The translations under genes were made by a program, and so were the position numbers. Source: Micromonospora andamanensis (GTDB lineage: Bacteria > Actinomycetota > Actinomycetes > Mycobacteriales > Micromonosporaceae). Taken from it: a stretch of DNA of 64,000 bases. The stretch covers positions 1 to 64,000 of the forward strand of contig NZ_BOOZ01000025.1 of the NCBI RefSeq assembly GCF_016863495.1, given 5' to 3'. This document shows positions 35,783 through 44,415 of this stretch, piece by piece (position 1 is the stretch's first letter; every line of letters begins with the position of its first letter). The notes beneath the pieces are model-generated. The model was not told the origin of the DNA, did no database searches, and worked only from the letters and a program-made list of their open reading frames with translations.

Positions 35783-35817
35783 CCCCTATTATTGTGTCGA
35801 TCGATACAGAATAGGGG
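35783..35817. promoter_or_regulatory. nested dyads over the SDR-sugE-tetR promoter
   Basis: An outer perfect 8-bp pair, CCCCTATT (35783-35790) and AATAGGGG (35810-35817), encloses a near-perfect 16-bp palindrome TGTGTCGATCGATACA (35793-35808). A good -10, TATTAT, lies at 35787-35792. The right outer arm overlaps the ribosome binding region of the ATG at 35823. It is a likely operator for the TetR encoded third in the operon. Confidence 0.65.
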
Positions 35818-35822
35818 CAGTC

Positions 35823-36563
35823 ATGACCGAACTTGCCGGCAAGGTCGCGTTTGTCACCGGGGGCAGCCGCGGCATCGGTGCGGCGGTGGCCGCCCGGCTC
35901 GCCCGGGACGGTGCGGACGTGGCCATCACCTACCGCGCCGCGGCCGACCGGGCACAGGCGGTGGTCGCCGAGGTGGAGGCGCTGGGCCGCCGGGGACTGG
36001 CGATCGCGGCGGACAGCGCCGACCCGACCGCGATCACCACCGCGGTCCGTCAGACCGTCGACGAGCTGGGCCGGTTGGACATCCTGGTGAACAACGCCGG
36101 CATCTTCCCGTACGGACCGATCGAACAGGTCGGTCTGGCGGAACTGGACCACGCCCTCGCGGTGCACGTACGCGGGGTCTTCCTCGCCAGCCAGGCCGCG
36201 ATCCCCCACCTGGGGCCGGGCGGCCGGATCATCAGCATCGGCAGCTGCTTCGCCGAGCGGGTGCCGTACGCCGGGGTCAGTCTCTACGCGATGACCAAGA
36301 GCGCGCTGCTCGGCCTGACCCGTGGGCTGGCCCGTGACCTCGGCCCCCGTGGGATCACCGCGACAGTTGTCCATCCCGGCTCGACGGACACCGAGATGAA
36401 CCCGGCCGACGGCGAGGGCGCCGACCACGAGCGCACCTTCATCGCCCTCGGGCAGTACGCGGCCGCCGCCGACGTCGCGGCGACGGTCAGCCACCTCGCC
36501 GGCCCCGGCGGCCGTTACATCACCGGCACCGCGATCGCCGTCGACGGTGGCTTCGCCGCCTGA
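35823..36563 (+). CDS. SDR-family oxidoreductase
   Basis: A 246-residue classical short-chain dehydrogenase. It has VTGGSRGIGAAVA (Rossmann TGxxxGIG, residues 12-19), NNAG, the catalytic Ser in ISIGS, YAMTK in the YxxxK site, and PGSTDTEM. Residues after the first strand (TYRAAADRA) suggest NADP use. The C-terminal GRYITGTAIAVDGGFAA is usual. The substrate is unknown. It is the first gene before sugE and tetR, under a probable TetR operator, so it may act in detoxification of the same inducer. Confidence 0.9.
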   Translation: MTELAGKVAFVTGGSRGIGAAVAARLARDGADVAITYRAAADRAQAVVAEVEALGRRGLAIAADSADPTAITTAVRQTVDELGRLDILVNNAGIFPYGPIEQVGLAELDHALAVHVRGVFLASQAAIPHLGPGGRIISIGSCFAERVPYAGVSLYAMTKSALLGLTRGLARDLGPRGITATVVHPGSTDTEMNPADGEGADHERTFIALGQYAAAADVAATVSHLAGPGGRYITGTAIAVDGGFAA

Positions 36564-36636
36564 GGGATCGCCGGGTCCGGCCCCCCGCCCAGCCGGTCAA
36601 CCAGCGGCGGGACCACTCATCGTGAGGAGCGTACGC

Positions 36637-36954
36637 ATGGCATGGTTCGCGCTCGTCGTGGCCGGACTGCTCGAAGTCGTCTGGGCCACCGCGTTGAAAC
36701 ACACGCACGGATTCACCAGGTTCTGGCCCTCGGTGCTGGCGGTCACCACCGCCGCGTTCAGCTTCTTCATGCTGGCCTGGGCGATGAAGAGCCTGCCGGC
36801 CGGTGCCGCGTACGCGGTCTGGGTCGGCATCGGCGCGGTCGGTGTGGTGATCGCCGGGATCGTCACCATGCAGGAGAATGCCGATCCGGCGCGGCTGTTC
36901 TTCCTGGCCCTGATCGTGGTCGGGATCATCGGGCTGCGTCTGGTGGAACACTGA
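36637..36954 (+). CDS. sugE: SMR-family exporter, SugE/Gdx type
   Basis: A 105-residue protein with four membrane helices of the small multidrug resistance family. It closely follows the SugE pattern: LLEVVWATALKHTHGF with the proton/substrate-coupling Glu13, AWAMKSLPAGAAYAVWVGIGAVG, and GIIGLRLVEH. SugE-type members export guanidinium in exchange for protons, as homo- or heterodimers. ATG 36637 has GTGAGGAGC upstream. No guanidine riboswitch was recognised before it. It lies between an SDR gene and a TetR gene, and the promoter dyads suggest control by that TetR. Confidence 0.92.
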   Translation: MAWFALVVAGLLEVVWATALKHTHGFTRFWPSVLAVTTAAFSFFMLAWAMKSLPAGAAYAVWVGIGAVGVVIAGIVTMQENADPARLFFLALIVVGIIGLRLVEH

Positions 36955-36987
36955 CCGCTGACCCGGCCCGAAGGGAGAGGGCACACG

Positions 36988-37608
36988 ATGGCCACCCGAG
37001 GTCGACCCCGCACGTTCGACCGTCAGGTCGCGCTGCGGCGAGCGATGGAGACCTTCTGGCGTCGCGGCTACCAGGGCGCCTCGATGACTGAGCTGACCGC
37101 CGCCATGGGCATCGCCTCGCCCAGCCTCTACGCCGCTTTCGGCAGCAAGGAAGCGCTGTTCCGGGAGGCCGTCGAGCTCTACAACAGCACCGAGGGCGCC
37201 GGCCCCCGGGCAGCCCTCGACGGTGGGGTCACCGCCCGCGCGGCGATCGAGGCGATGCTGCGTCACCAGGCGTACGCCTATGTGGATCCGGCGAATCCGA
37301 GCGGATGTCTTGTCGTTCTCGCCGGTGCCGGCACCGTGCCGGAGTCCGACGCGGTCGGCCAGTTCCTCACCAGTTGTCGCGAGCGGGACATCGCCGAGCT
37401 ACGGCGACGGATCAGCCGGGGGGTGGACGAGGGTGATCTGCCCGCGTCGGTGGTGCCTGACGCGCTCGCCCGGTTCGTCGGCGCGGTCGTCCAGGGCATG
37501 GCGGTGCAGGCCCGCGACGGTGCCTCCGCCGAGAATCTCCTCGGCATCGTCGACTGCGCCATGGCGGCCTGGGACGGCCTGACCCGGGGCGGTGCCGCGA
37601 CGACCTGA
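36988..37608 (+). CDS. TetR-family regulator
   Basis: The 206-residue protein has an N-terminal TetR helix-turn-helix (residues about 8-55: FDRQVALRRAMETFWRRGY, TELTAAMGIASPSLYAAFGSKEALF) and a C-terminal ligand domain (DPANPSGCLVVLAGAG). The Cys in this motif and the GRPRTFD start are typical of a subgroup controlling oxidoreductase or efflux genes. It is the third gene after SDR and sugE (33 bases from sugE) and probably binds the nested dyad at 35783-35817. Confidence 0.9.
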   Translation: MATRGRPRTFDRQVALRRAMETFWRRGYQGASMTELTAAMGIASPSLYAAFGSKEALFREAVELYNSTEGAGPRAALDGGVTARAAIEAMLRHQAYAYVDPANPSGCLVVLAGAGTVPESDAVGQFLTSCRERDIAELRRRISRGVDEGDLPASVVPDALARFVGAVVQGMAVQARDGASAENLLGIVDCAMAAWDGLTRGGAATT

Positions 37609-37747
37609 CGCCGCCCGACCGGGCGGGCGGGATGCCGAGCGGCCGGTTGCCGGGAGAACGGCGCGGTGTGATCGGCGTCCCCGTGACTGTGACGCGGTAT
37701 CGCTTCGGCACGCGACACGACCGGCTGTCGGAGCCGTCCCGGTTCGG

Positions 37748-37753
37748 CACAAT
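37748..37753 (+). promoter_or_regulatory. -10 element of a leaderless SDR gene
   Basis: CACAAT lies 7 bases before ATG 37761, without a ribosome binding site. Confidence 0.35.
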
Positions 37754-37760
37754 GACCGGT

Positions 37761-38543
37761 ATGCGAATAGATCTTGCCGGACGGACGGCGCTCGTCACCG
37801 GTTCGACCCAGGGCATCGGCCGGGCCATCGCGGCCGGGCTGGCCGCGGCCGGTGCCCGGGTGGGGATCAACGGACGATCGTCCGAGTCGGTCGACCGGGC
37901 CCTGGCCGAGCTGGGCGACGGTGACTTCATCGCGGTACCCGCCGACGTGAGCACGGCCGACGGGGCGATCGCGGCGGTCGAGGCCCTCCCCGGGGTCGAC
38001 ATCCTGGTCAACAACCTCGGCATCTTCGGCGCCCAGCCCGCCATGGAGATCACCGACGACGACTGGCGGCGGTACTTCGAGGTGAACGTGCTGGCGGCGA
38101 TCCGGCTGACCCGGGCGTACCTGCCGGGGATGCGCGAGCGCGGCTGGGGCCGGATCCAGTACATCGCCAGCGACTCGGCGGTGGTGATCCCGGCCGAGAT
38201 GATCCACTACGGGGTCTCCAAGACCGCACTGCTGGGCGTGTCGCGGGGCTTCGCCAAGGAGGCCGCCGGCTCGGGGGTCACCGTGAACAGCGTCATCGCC
38301 GGGCCCACCCACACCGGCGGGGTGGAGCAGTTCGTCCGCTCGCTCGTCGGCGACGACCTGCCCTGGGACACGGCGCAGCGGGAGTTCATGCTCCGGCACC
38401 GCCCGCAGTCGCTGCTGCAACGTCTCATCGAGCCGGCCGAGATCGCGGATCTGGTCGTCTACCTGGCCTCGCCGCTGGCCTCGGCGACCACCGGCGCGGC
38501 GGTACGGGTGGACGGCGGTTACGTCGACGCCATCCTGCCCTGA
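37761..38543 (+). CDS. SDR-family oxidoreductase
   Basis: A 260-residue short-chain dehydrogenase with TGSTQGIGRAIAAGLA (residues 14-20 region), NNLGIF, SDSAVV with the catalytic Ser, and HYGVSKTALL with the YxxxK pair. INGRSSESV after the second strand suggests NADP specificity. ATG 37761 is preferred; ATG 37752 would overlap the likely -10. It is separated from the tetR operon by 150 bases and probably transcribed alone without a leader. The substrate is unknown. Confidence 0.88.
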   Translation: MRIDLAGRTALVTGSTQGIGRAIAAGLAAAGARVGINGRSSESVDRALAELGDGDFIAVPADVSTADGAIAAVEALPGVDILVNNLGIFGAQPAMEITDDDWRRYFEVNVLAAIRLTRAYLPGMRERGWGRIQYIASDSAVVIPAEMIHYGVSKTALLGVSRGFAKEAAGSGVTVNSVIAGPTHTGGVEQFVRSLVGDDLPWDTAQREFMLRHRPQSLLQRLIEPAEIADLVVYLASPLASATTGAAVRVDGGYVDAILP

Positions 38544-38607
38544 CCGCACGGCCGCTCCTTCCGTCACACTCCGCCGAGCCGGTGCTCGCGCCACCGGAGG
38601 CGTCCGG

Positions 38608-38613
38608 CACGAT
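38608..38613 (+). promoter_or_regulatory. -10 element of a leaderless nudC gene
   Basis: CACGAT lies 7 bases before ATG 38621. A GGAGG about 20 bases upstream of the start is too distant to serve as the ribosome binding site. Confidence 0.35.
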
Positions 38614-38620
38614 CGGCTGC

Positions 38621-39562
38621 ATGGTGTTCCACGCGCTCGCGTACACCGCGACACCCCACGACCGGGCCGCGGGCCTGCGCACCGACCCGGCCCGCGTGGC
38701 CGACCTGCTCGACCGCGACGGCAGCCAGGTGCTGCCGATGTGGCGTGACCGGCCACTGCTCACGGCCGATGGCAGGCCGGTGCAGCTCACCGGTCCAGCC
38801 GCCCGCACCGTGGTGGCGGCGGCCGGTCAGACTGCCCTGCTCGGCCTCGACGGCACCAGGGCGAGCTTCGCCGCCGATCTCAGCGACGTCGAGGAGACCG
38901 AGGCGCTGCGCCTGGCTACCGCGCACCGCAGCGCCGACCTGCGCGGACTGGCCATCACCCTGCCCGAGCCACTCGCCGCGACCCTGGCGTACGCGCGTGG
39001 CCTGCTCTACTGGAACCGACACGCCAGGTACTGCGGCACCTGCGGCGCGACCACGGTCAGCGCCGACGCCGGCCACCTGCGGGTCTGTCAGGGCCCGCAC
39101 TGCGGCAGGCAGTTGTTTCCCCGCATCGAACCCGCAGTCATCGTGCTCGTGGAAGCCCCCGGCCCGCAGCCCCGCTGCCTGCTCGCCCGCCATCACGGTG
39201 CCGGCCCGGACGGCTTCTCGTTGCTCGCCGGCTTCGTCGAGATCGGCGAGAGCCTGGAGGGCACCGTCCGCCGGGAGGTCGGCGAGGAGGCCGGCGTGAC
39301 CGTCGGTACCGTCACCTACCAGGGCTCCCAGGGATGGCCGTTCCCCGCCGGCCTCATGGTCGGTTTCGTTGCCCGGGCGGTCGACGAGACGATCGCCGTG
39401 GACGGGCACGAACTGCTGGAGGCCCGGTGGTTCACCCGGGCCGAAATCGTCGAACGCGTCCTCGACGGGCCAGGCTCAGGACCTGCCGACTCCATCGGCG
39501 GTCGGCTGCTGCGATCCTGGGCCGGCCTCGACCAGCCGCCGCCCCCGCACGCCGAGGTCTGA
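38621..39562 (+). CDS. nudC: NADH pyrophosphatase (NudC)
   Basis: It hydrolyses NAD(H) to NMN(H) and AMP and can remove NAD caps from RNA. The 313-residue protein has the N-terminal NudC domain, a zinc ribbon (YCGTCG ... RVCQGPHCG with four Cys) and the Nudix box GFVEIGESLEGTVRREVGEEAG at about 203-224. The NudC-specific SQGWPFPAGLMVGF follows the box. ATG 38621 is chosen because a -10-like CACGAT lies 7 bases upstream. The length fits the family. It has no obvious operon partner. Confidence 0.93.
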   Translation: MVFHALAYTATPHDRAAGLRTDPARVADLLDRDGSQVLPMWRDRPLLTADGRPVQLTGPAARTVVAAAGQTALLGLDGTRASFAADLSDVEETEALRLATAHRSADLRGLAITLPEPLAATLAYARGLLYWNRHARYCGTCGATTVSADAGHLRVCQGPHCGRQLFPRIEPAVIVLVEAPGPQPRCLLARHHGAGPDGFSLLAGFVEIGESLEGTVRREVGEEAGVTVGTVTYQGSQGWPFPAGLMVGFVARAVDETIAVDGHELLEARWFTRAEIVERVLDGPGSGPADSIGGRLLRSWAGLDQPPPPHAEV

Positions 39563-39607
39563 CACCTGGCCAGCGCGGTGCGCCGCGAATGGCGTTCGGT
39601 GAGGCCA

Positions 39608-39626
39608 GCAGGTTAGCCTGCCCTAA
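39608..39626. promoter_or_regulatory. IdeR/DtxR-type iron box
   Basis: GCAGGTTAGCCTGCCCTAA matches 15 of 19 positions of the DtxR/IdeR consensus TTAGGTTAGCCTAACCTAA. It lies 23 bases before the ABC transporter start, so iron-dependent repression is likely. Confidence 0.75.
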
Positions 39627-39649
39627 CTCATCGAACGTGAGGCGGGGGC

Positions 39650-41326
39650 ATGACACAGACCACGGGGCGACTGATCCGCCGGATGTTCTGGCGACAACGT
39701 CGCGACACCGCCCTGTGCGCCACGTTCTGGTCACTGCACCAGGTGTGTGAGGCCCTCGTCCCGGTGGCCATCGGTCTGGTCATCGACCAGGCCGTCGGCA
39801 CCGGGTCGACCTCGGCGATGGCCTGGTCCGTGCTGGGCATCTTCGCCTTGTTCACCGCCCTGACGATGGGCTGGCGGTCGGGCTTCTGGTTCCTCTCCAG
39901 GGCGGTCACCGAGGAGTCCCACCAGTTGCGGATGCGGGTGGTCCGGCGGGTGGTGGGTGGTCAGGGAATCCGGACCGGTCGGCAGAGCGGGGAGCTGCTC
40001 TCGATCGCGACCTCCGACACCCAGTCCGCCGCCGAACTGCTCGAACTGGGCACCCGGGGGGTGAGCGCCCTCGTCGGCCTGACGGTGTCGACTGTCGTGC
40101 TGCTGCGCATCGACTGGTCGCTCGGACTCGGGCTGGTGGTGGGCGTACCGATCCTGGTCCTCGGGCTCAACGCGCTCGGGCCGGTCGTGGGCCGGCGCAC
40201 GTCCGCGCAGCAGCAGGCGGTCGGCCGGGCCGCCGCCACGGCGTCGGACCTGCTGCGCGGGCTGCGACCACTGCGCGGTTTCGGTGGCGTCGACGAGGCC
40301 GTGCGCCGCTACCGCACCGCCAGCCGTACGTCGCTGCGGGCCGGGGTCGGCACGGTCAAGGCCGGTGCCACCTTCATCGGCGCGTCCACCTTCACCACGA
40401 GCCTGCTGATCACCGTGGTGGCCGCCCTGGCCGGCTGGTACGCCCTGGAGGGGCGGATCACGATCGGTCAGCTCATCACGATCGTCGGGCTGGCCACGTT
40501 CCTCACCGATCCGGTGCTCAACCTCGCCGACTGCGTCTTCCGGCTGGCGACGGCACGGGCCAGCGCGGCCCGGGTGGCCGAGGTGCTCGCCGCTCCGGAG
40601 CGGGTGCCGTCCGGGACACGTACCGCCCGGCCGGGGCCGCTGACCCTGGACACGGTGCACGCGCCCGGCCTGGACGGCGTCGACCTCACCGTGGCCCCCG
40701 GTGAGCTGCTCGGCATCGTCACCGCGGAGACCGGCACCGCCGACAGCGTCACCGAACTGCTCGCCGGCTCGCGGGCCCCGGAGCGGGGCGAGGTGCGGCT
40801 GGCCGACACACCGATGCGGGACCTGGACCTCGGCTCGTTGCGCCGAACCGTGCTTGTCGAACCGCACGGGGTGGACCTGTTCGGCACCACCCTGCGCGAG
40901 GTGCTCCAGACCGGCGACGACCGGGACGACGAGGCCCTGCGCGCCGCGATGGCCTCGGCCTCCGTCGGCGACCTGCTCGCCGACCACACCGGGTTCGACC
41001 GCGAACTCGTCGATCACGGTCTGAACCTCTCCGGCGGCCAGCGGCAGCGACTCGCCCTGTCCCGCGCGCTGCTCGCCGACCGGCCGGTCACCGTCTTCCG
41101 CGACCCGACCACGGCTATCGACGCGGTCACCGAGCACGCCATCGCCGACGGCATCCGCGCCCACCGGAGCGGCGACGGCCGGGCGACAGTGCTCGTCAGC
41201 ACCAGCGCGCCGCTGCTCGACCGGTGCGACCGGGTCGTCTTCCTCCGCGCCGGGCAGGTGGCTGCCGTCGGACGTCACCGGGACCTGCTCGCCGACTCCT
41301 CGTACGCCGAGGTGGTGCTGCGGTGA
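39650..41326 (+). CDS. iron-regulated ABC transporter subunit, degenerate ATP site
   Basis: A 558-residue fused membrane (type IV exporter-like fold, about 1-310) and nucleotide-binding half-transporter. The ABC signature LSGGQRQRLALSRA is intact. The Walker A is lost (TAETGTADS, no lysine). Walker B reads VTVFRDPTTA, with Arg for the metal Asp and Asp for the catalytic Glu. The H-loop His is replaced (STSAP). It pairs with the next gene, which has the opposite defects. The iron box upstream and this architecture recall mycobacterial IrtAB, which imports siderophores with an exporter fold. Siderophore export is also possible. GTGAGGCGGGGGC precedes the ATG. Confidence 0.9.
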   Translation: MTQTTGRLIRRMFWRQRRDTALCATFWSLHQVCEALVPVAIGLVIDQAVGTGSTSAMAWSVLGIFALFTALTMGWRSGFWFLSRAVTEESHQLRMRVVRRVVGGQGIRTGRQSGELLSIATSDTQSAAELLELGTRGVSALVGLTVSTVVLLRIDWSLGLGLVVGVPILVLGLNALGPVVGRRTSAQQQAVGRAAATASDLLRGLRPLRGFGGVDEAVRRYRTASRTSLRAGVGTVKAGATFIGASTFTTSLLITVVAALAGWYALEGRITIGQLITIVGLATFLTDPVLNLADCVFRLATARASAARVAEVLAAPERVPSGTRTARPGPLTLDTVHAPGLDGVDLTVAPGELLGIVTAETGTADSVTELLAGSRAPERGEVRLADTPMRDLDLGSLRRTVLVEPHGVDLFGTTLREVLQTGDDRDDEALRAAMASASVGDLLADHTGFDRELVDHGLNLSGGQRQRLALSRALLADRPVTVFRDPTTAIDAVTEHAIADGIRAHRSGDGRATVLVSTSAPLLDRCDRVVFLRAGQVAAVGRHRDLLADSSYAEVVLR

Positions 41327-43074
41327 ACCCCAGCGCCTCGATCCTGCCGGTCGCGACCGGGCGGGTGACCCTCGCGGCCTTCTGGCGTGCCCTGCGGCGC
41401 TACCCGCTGCTCGCCTGGACCTCGGTGGCGGCGGCCACCGCGGCGAGCGTCGCGGCCGTCGTCGTGCCGATCCTGCTCGGCCGGCTCGTCGACCTGGTGG
41501 CGGCCGGTGGCACCGTCGGTGCGCTGCTGCTGACCGCCGCGTTCATCCTCGGCGCCGGCCTGGCCGCCGCGGTCCTGACCGGGACCGCCAACTGGCTGGT
41601 CACCGAGTGGGGCATGCGTGCCTGCGCCGATCTCCGCGAGGAGGTGCTCGACCGGGCGCTGCGGATGGACGCGGTCCGGCTGGAGAGCGCCGGCTCCGGC
41701 GACGTGGCCTCCCGGGTCACCGAGGACGTGGAGCGGGTGACCGACTCGGTACGCCTGGCCGCCGGCATCTTCACCGCACTTGTCACAGTGGTCATCACCT
41801 TTGCCGGTTTCGCGACCCTCGACTGGCGGATCGCCGCCGCGTTCCTTGTCGTCTTCCCGGTGTACGTGGTGAGCCTGCGCCGTTTCGTGCCGCAGGCGAA
41901 ACGGCTGTACGCCGCCGAGCGGGAAGCGGCGGCGGTACGCACGCAGAGCCTGCTGACCACCTTCACCGGTGCCCGCACGGTGCACGCGTACGGCATGCAG
42001 GAGCGCCAGAGCCGACGGGTCGAGCAAACCTCCCGGCACGCCGTCGTGGCGCGGCTGCGCGCGGTTCGCGGCTTCCTCTGGTTCGCCAACACGATGAACT
42101 ACGCCGAGGCGCTCGGGCTGACCGCCGTGCTGCTCACCGGCTTCCTGCTGGTACGCGCGGGCGACAGCACGGTGGGTGACGTCACCGCCGCGGCGCTGCT
42201 CTTCCATCGGCTCTTCGGCCCGCTCGGCCTGTTGCTGATGTCGTTCAACGACATCCAGTCGGCCGGCGCGGCGCTCGCGCGGCTCGTCGGCGTCTCCGGG
42301 CTCGACGCCCCCACGGCGCGGCCGGCCGAGCCGGTCGCCGGGTGGCTGCCGACAGGCGTCACGGCAAAGTCGGTGTGGCACCGCTACCCCGGCGGCCCGG
42401 CCGTCGTGCAGGACGTCTCGATCGAGATCGCCCCGGGTGAGTCGTTGGCGATCGTCGGCGAGAGCGGAGCCGGCAAGACCACCCTCGCGGCCATCCTCGG
42501 TGGCGTCTTCCCCGCCGCCGAAGGCAAGGTGTGGCTGGCCGACCGTCCGATCGGCGAGCTGCGCCCGGCCGAGCTGCGCCGCACCGTCGGCGTCGTCACC
42601 CAGGAGGTCCACGTCTTCGCCGGCACCCTCGCCGACGACCTGCGGCTGGCCGTGCCGGATGCCTCCGACGACGATCTGCACACCGCGTTGCGGCTGGTCG
42701 GAGCCGACGGCTGGGTCAGCGCCCTACCCGACGGGCTGTCGACAGGGGTCGGCGACGGCGAACACCCGCTCACGGCCGGTCAGGCGCAACAGGTGGCGCT
42801 GGCCCGGATCGCTCTGCTGGACCCACCGGTCGTCGTGCTCGACGAGGCCAGCGCCGAAGCCGGCAGCGCCGGTGCCCGGCAGCTCGAACAGGCCACCGCC
42901 GCCCTGATCCGGGGCCGCACGGCCGTGGTGGTCGCCCACCGGCTCAGCCAGGCGCACACCTGCGACCGGATCGCCGTGATGGCGCACGGCCGGATCGTCG
43001 AACTCGGCACCCCGGACGAGCTGGTCGCGGCCGGCGGCCGGTACGCCGAACTCTGGTCGGCCTGGCGGCGCTGA
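41323..43074 (+). CDS. iron-regulated ABC transporter subunit, catalytic ATP site
   Basis: The 583-residue partner half-transporter, with an N-terminal membrane domain (about 20-320) and an NBD. Walker A GESGAGKTT, Walker B VVVLDEASAE with the catalytic Glu, and the H-loop VVVAHRLSQ are intact, but the signature is degenerate (LTAGQAQQ). Joined with the LSGGQ of the upstream subunit it makes one canonical ATP site and one degenerate site, the pattern of heterodimeric exporters such as TM287/288. GTG 41323 overlaps the upstream stop by 4 bases, so the two are translationally coupled. The substrate is probably a siderophore. Confidence 0.9.
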   Translation: MNPSASILPVATGRVTLAAFWRALRRYPLLAWTSVAAATAASVAAVVVPILLGRLVDLVAAGGTVGALLLTAAFILGAGLAAAVLTGTANWLVTEWGMRACADLREEVLDRALRMDAVRLESAGSGDVASRVTEDVERVTDSVRLAAGIFTALVTVVITFAGFATLDWRIAAAFLVVFPVYVVSLRRFVPQAKRLYAAEREAAAVRTQSLLTTFTGARTVHAYGMQERQSRRVEQTSRHAVVARLRAVRGFLWFANTMNYAEALGLTAVLLTGFLLVRAGDSTVGDVTAAALLFHRLFGPLGLLLMSFNDIQSAGAALARLVGVSGLDAPTARPAEPVAGWLPTGVTAKSVWHRYPGGPAVVQDVSIEIAPGESLAIVGESGAGKTTLAAILGGVFPAAEGKVWLADRPIGELRPAELRRTVGVVTQEVHVFAGTLADDLRLAVPDASDDDLHTALRLVGADGWVSALPDGLSTGVGDGEHPLTAGQAQQVALARIALLDPPVVVLDEASAEAGSAGARQLEQATAALIRGRTAVVVAHRLSQAHTCDRIAVMAHGRIVELGTPDELVAAGGRYAELWSAWRR

Positions 43075-43099
43075 CGATCTGCCGGGCCCGTCCGACGCG

Positions 43100-44092
43100 T
43101 CAGGTGCGCAGCAGCGGCAACACCCGTCGGCCGATCAGGTCGATCCCGCGTTGCGGGGTCAGCCCGTGCGGGGTGCCGAACTCCACCCGGCTGGCTCCGG
43201 CGTCGAAGACCGCCGCGGCCTGCGCGGCGACCTGCTCGGGGGTGCCGGAGAACGCGAACAGGTCGAGCAGATCGTCACCGATCAGCGCGCCGGCCAGGTC
43301 GTCCTCGCGGCGGGTGACGTGCTGCTGGATGCGGGCCAGCAGCTCCGGGTCGATCTCGACGGTCGGATCGAGGGCGGCGACCACGGCGAGGTACATGGCG
43401 ACCTCGGTGCGGGCCACCCGTCGGGCCAGCGCGCCGTCTGTGTCGACGACGGTGACCGCGCCGAGCACCACCCCGGTGTCCCGGCCCGAGGCCGCCTCGT
43501 CCAACCAGGCCCGCATCGTCTTGGCCATCGCCGGGTTCGCCGACCCGCCGACCTTCACCTCGTCGGCGAAGGCGGCACTGGACCGGGCGGTCTGCTGACC
43601 CCAGGTGCCCACCAGCACCGGCACGTCCGGCCGGGCCGGGGTGTACCGCAGCGCGGTGCCCGGGGCCACCGTGAACTCACGGCCGACGAAACCGCCGTCG
43701 TCACCGGCGAGCAGCCGCCGGACGATCTGGACCGTCTCGGCGATGCGCCGCAGCGGCCGGATCTGCGCCACCCCGACCTGCTGCAACCAGGTGCCCCGGG
43801 CCAGGCCGAGGTAGGCCCGGCCGTGCGAGGCCAGGTCGAGGGCGGCCACCTGGCCGGCCACCTCCACCGGGTGCAGGGTGAACGGGTTCAGGCAGGCCGC
43901 GCCGAGCCGGATCCGGCGGGTGTGCCGGGCGGCCACCAGCAGCGGGAACAGCGGCGGCTGGTACATCAGGTCACCGAAGACCGACAGCACGTCGAAGCCG
44001 TGCCGTTCGGCCATCTCGGCCAGCACGGCGTACTCGTCGGCTGACTTGTCCGACTGCAGGCCGATGCCGACCAGGCGATCGGAAGCGCTCAC
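43100..44092 (-). CDS. LLM-class flavin-dependent oxidoreductase
   Basis: A 330-residue F420- or FMN-dependent enzyme of the luciferase-like family (TIM barrel): IGLQSDKSADEYAVLAEMAERHGFD, LGLARGTWLQ and PVLVGTWGQQT are typical. It oxidises an unknown substrate such as an amine, thiol or peptide-derived compound. GTG 44092 overlaps the TIGR04076 stop as GTGA. It is the last gene of the ten-gene operon that begins with an oligopeptide-type importer, so it may process an imported compound. Confidence 0.87.
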   Translation of the reverse strand: MSASDRLVGIGLQSDKSADEYAVLAEMAERHGFDVLSVFGDLMYQPPLFPLLVAARHTRRIRLGAACLNPFTLHPVEVAGQVAALDLASHGRAYLGLARGTWLQQVGVAQIRPLRRIAETVQIVRRLLAGDDGGFVGREFTVAPGTALRYTPARPDVPVLVGTWGQQTARSSAAFADEVKVGGSANPAMAKTMRAWLDEAASGRDTGVVLGAVTVVDTDGALARRVARTEVAMYLAVVAALDPTVEIDPELLARIQQHVTRREDDLAGALIGDDLLDLFAFSGTPEQVAAQAAAVFDAGASRVEFGTPHGLTPQRGIDLIGRRVLPLLRT

Positions 44093-44415
44093 GTCAGCTC
44101 CTCGGTGGGGATCTGCCGCCGGGTGGTGCGTTCGATGCGCATGATGAGCCGCTCCTCCGGGTCGGGGCAGGCGACGTGACTGTCTTGGGCCATCCAGTCC
44201 CCGTCGTCCAGGGCCCGTTGCTTGGCCGGCAGCAGCGGCAGGCACGCGGCCAGCGCGTACAGGCAGAAGTGCTGGCCCTCGGGAATGCGCAACCGGCACG
44301 ACTCGGTCAGCTCGACGTGGTCGCCCGGCTTCATCCCGCACACCGAGCGTCCCTCGATGCGTTCCACCACGACCCGCAGGTCGTAGACCTCGGTGGTGGG
44401 CTGCTCGTCGCTCAT
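44089..44415 (-). CDS. TIGR04076-family small protein
   Basis: A 108-residue protein with the family pattern: VVVERIEGRSVCGMKPGDHVEL near the start, FCLYALAACLPLLPA in the middle and ACPDPEERLIMRIER near the end, with conserved cysteines in each. The function is unknown, and a metal or cofactor-binding role is possible from the Cys residues. It overlaps both neighbours by four bases and so belongs to the same operon. Confidence 0.8.
   Translation of the reverse strand: MSDEQPTTEVYDLRVVVERIEGRSVCGMKPGDHVELTESCRLRIPEGQHFCLYALAACLPLLPAKQRALDDGDWMAQDSHVACPDPEERLIMRIERTTRRQIPTEELT

Noticed and set aside
36564..36636. Guanidine riboswitch before sugE
   Set aside because: The 73-nt gap is too short for guanidine-I, and I could not find the two ACGR-loop hairpins of guanidine-II.
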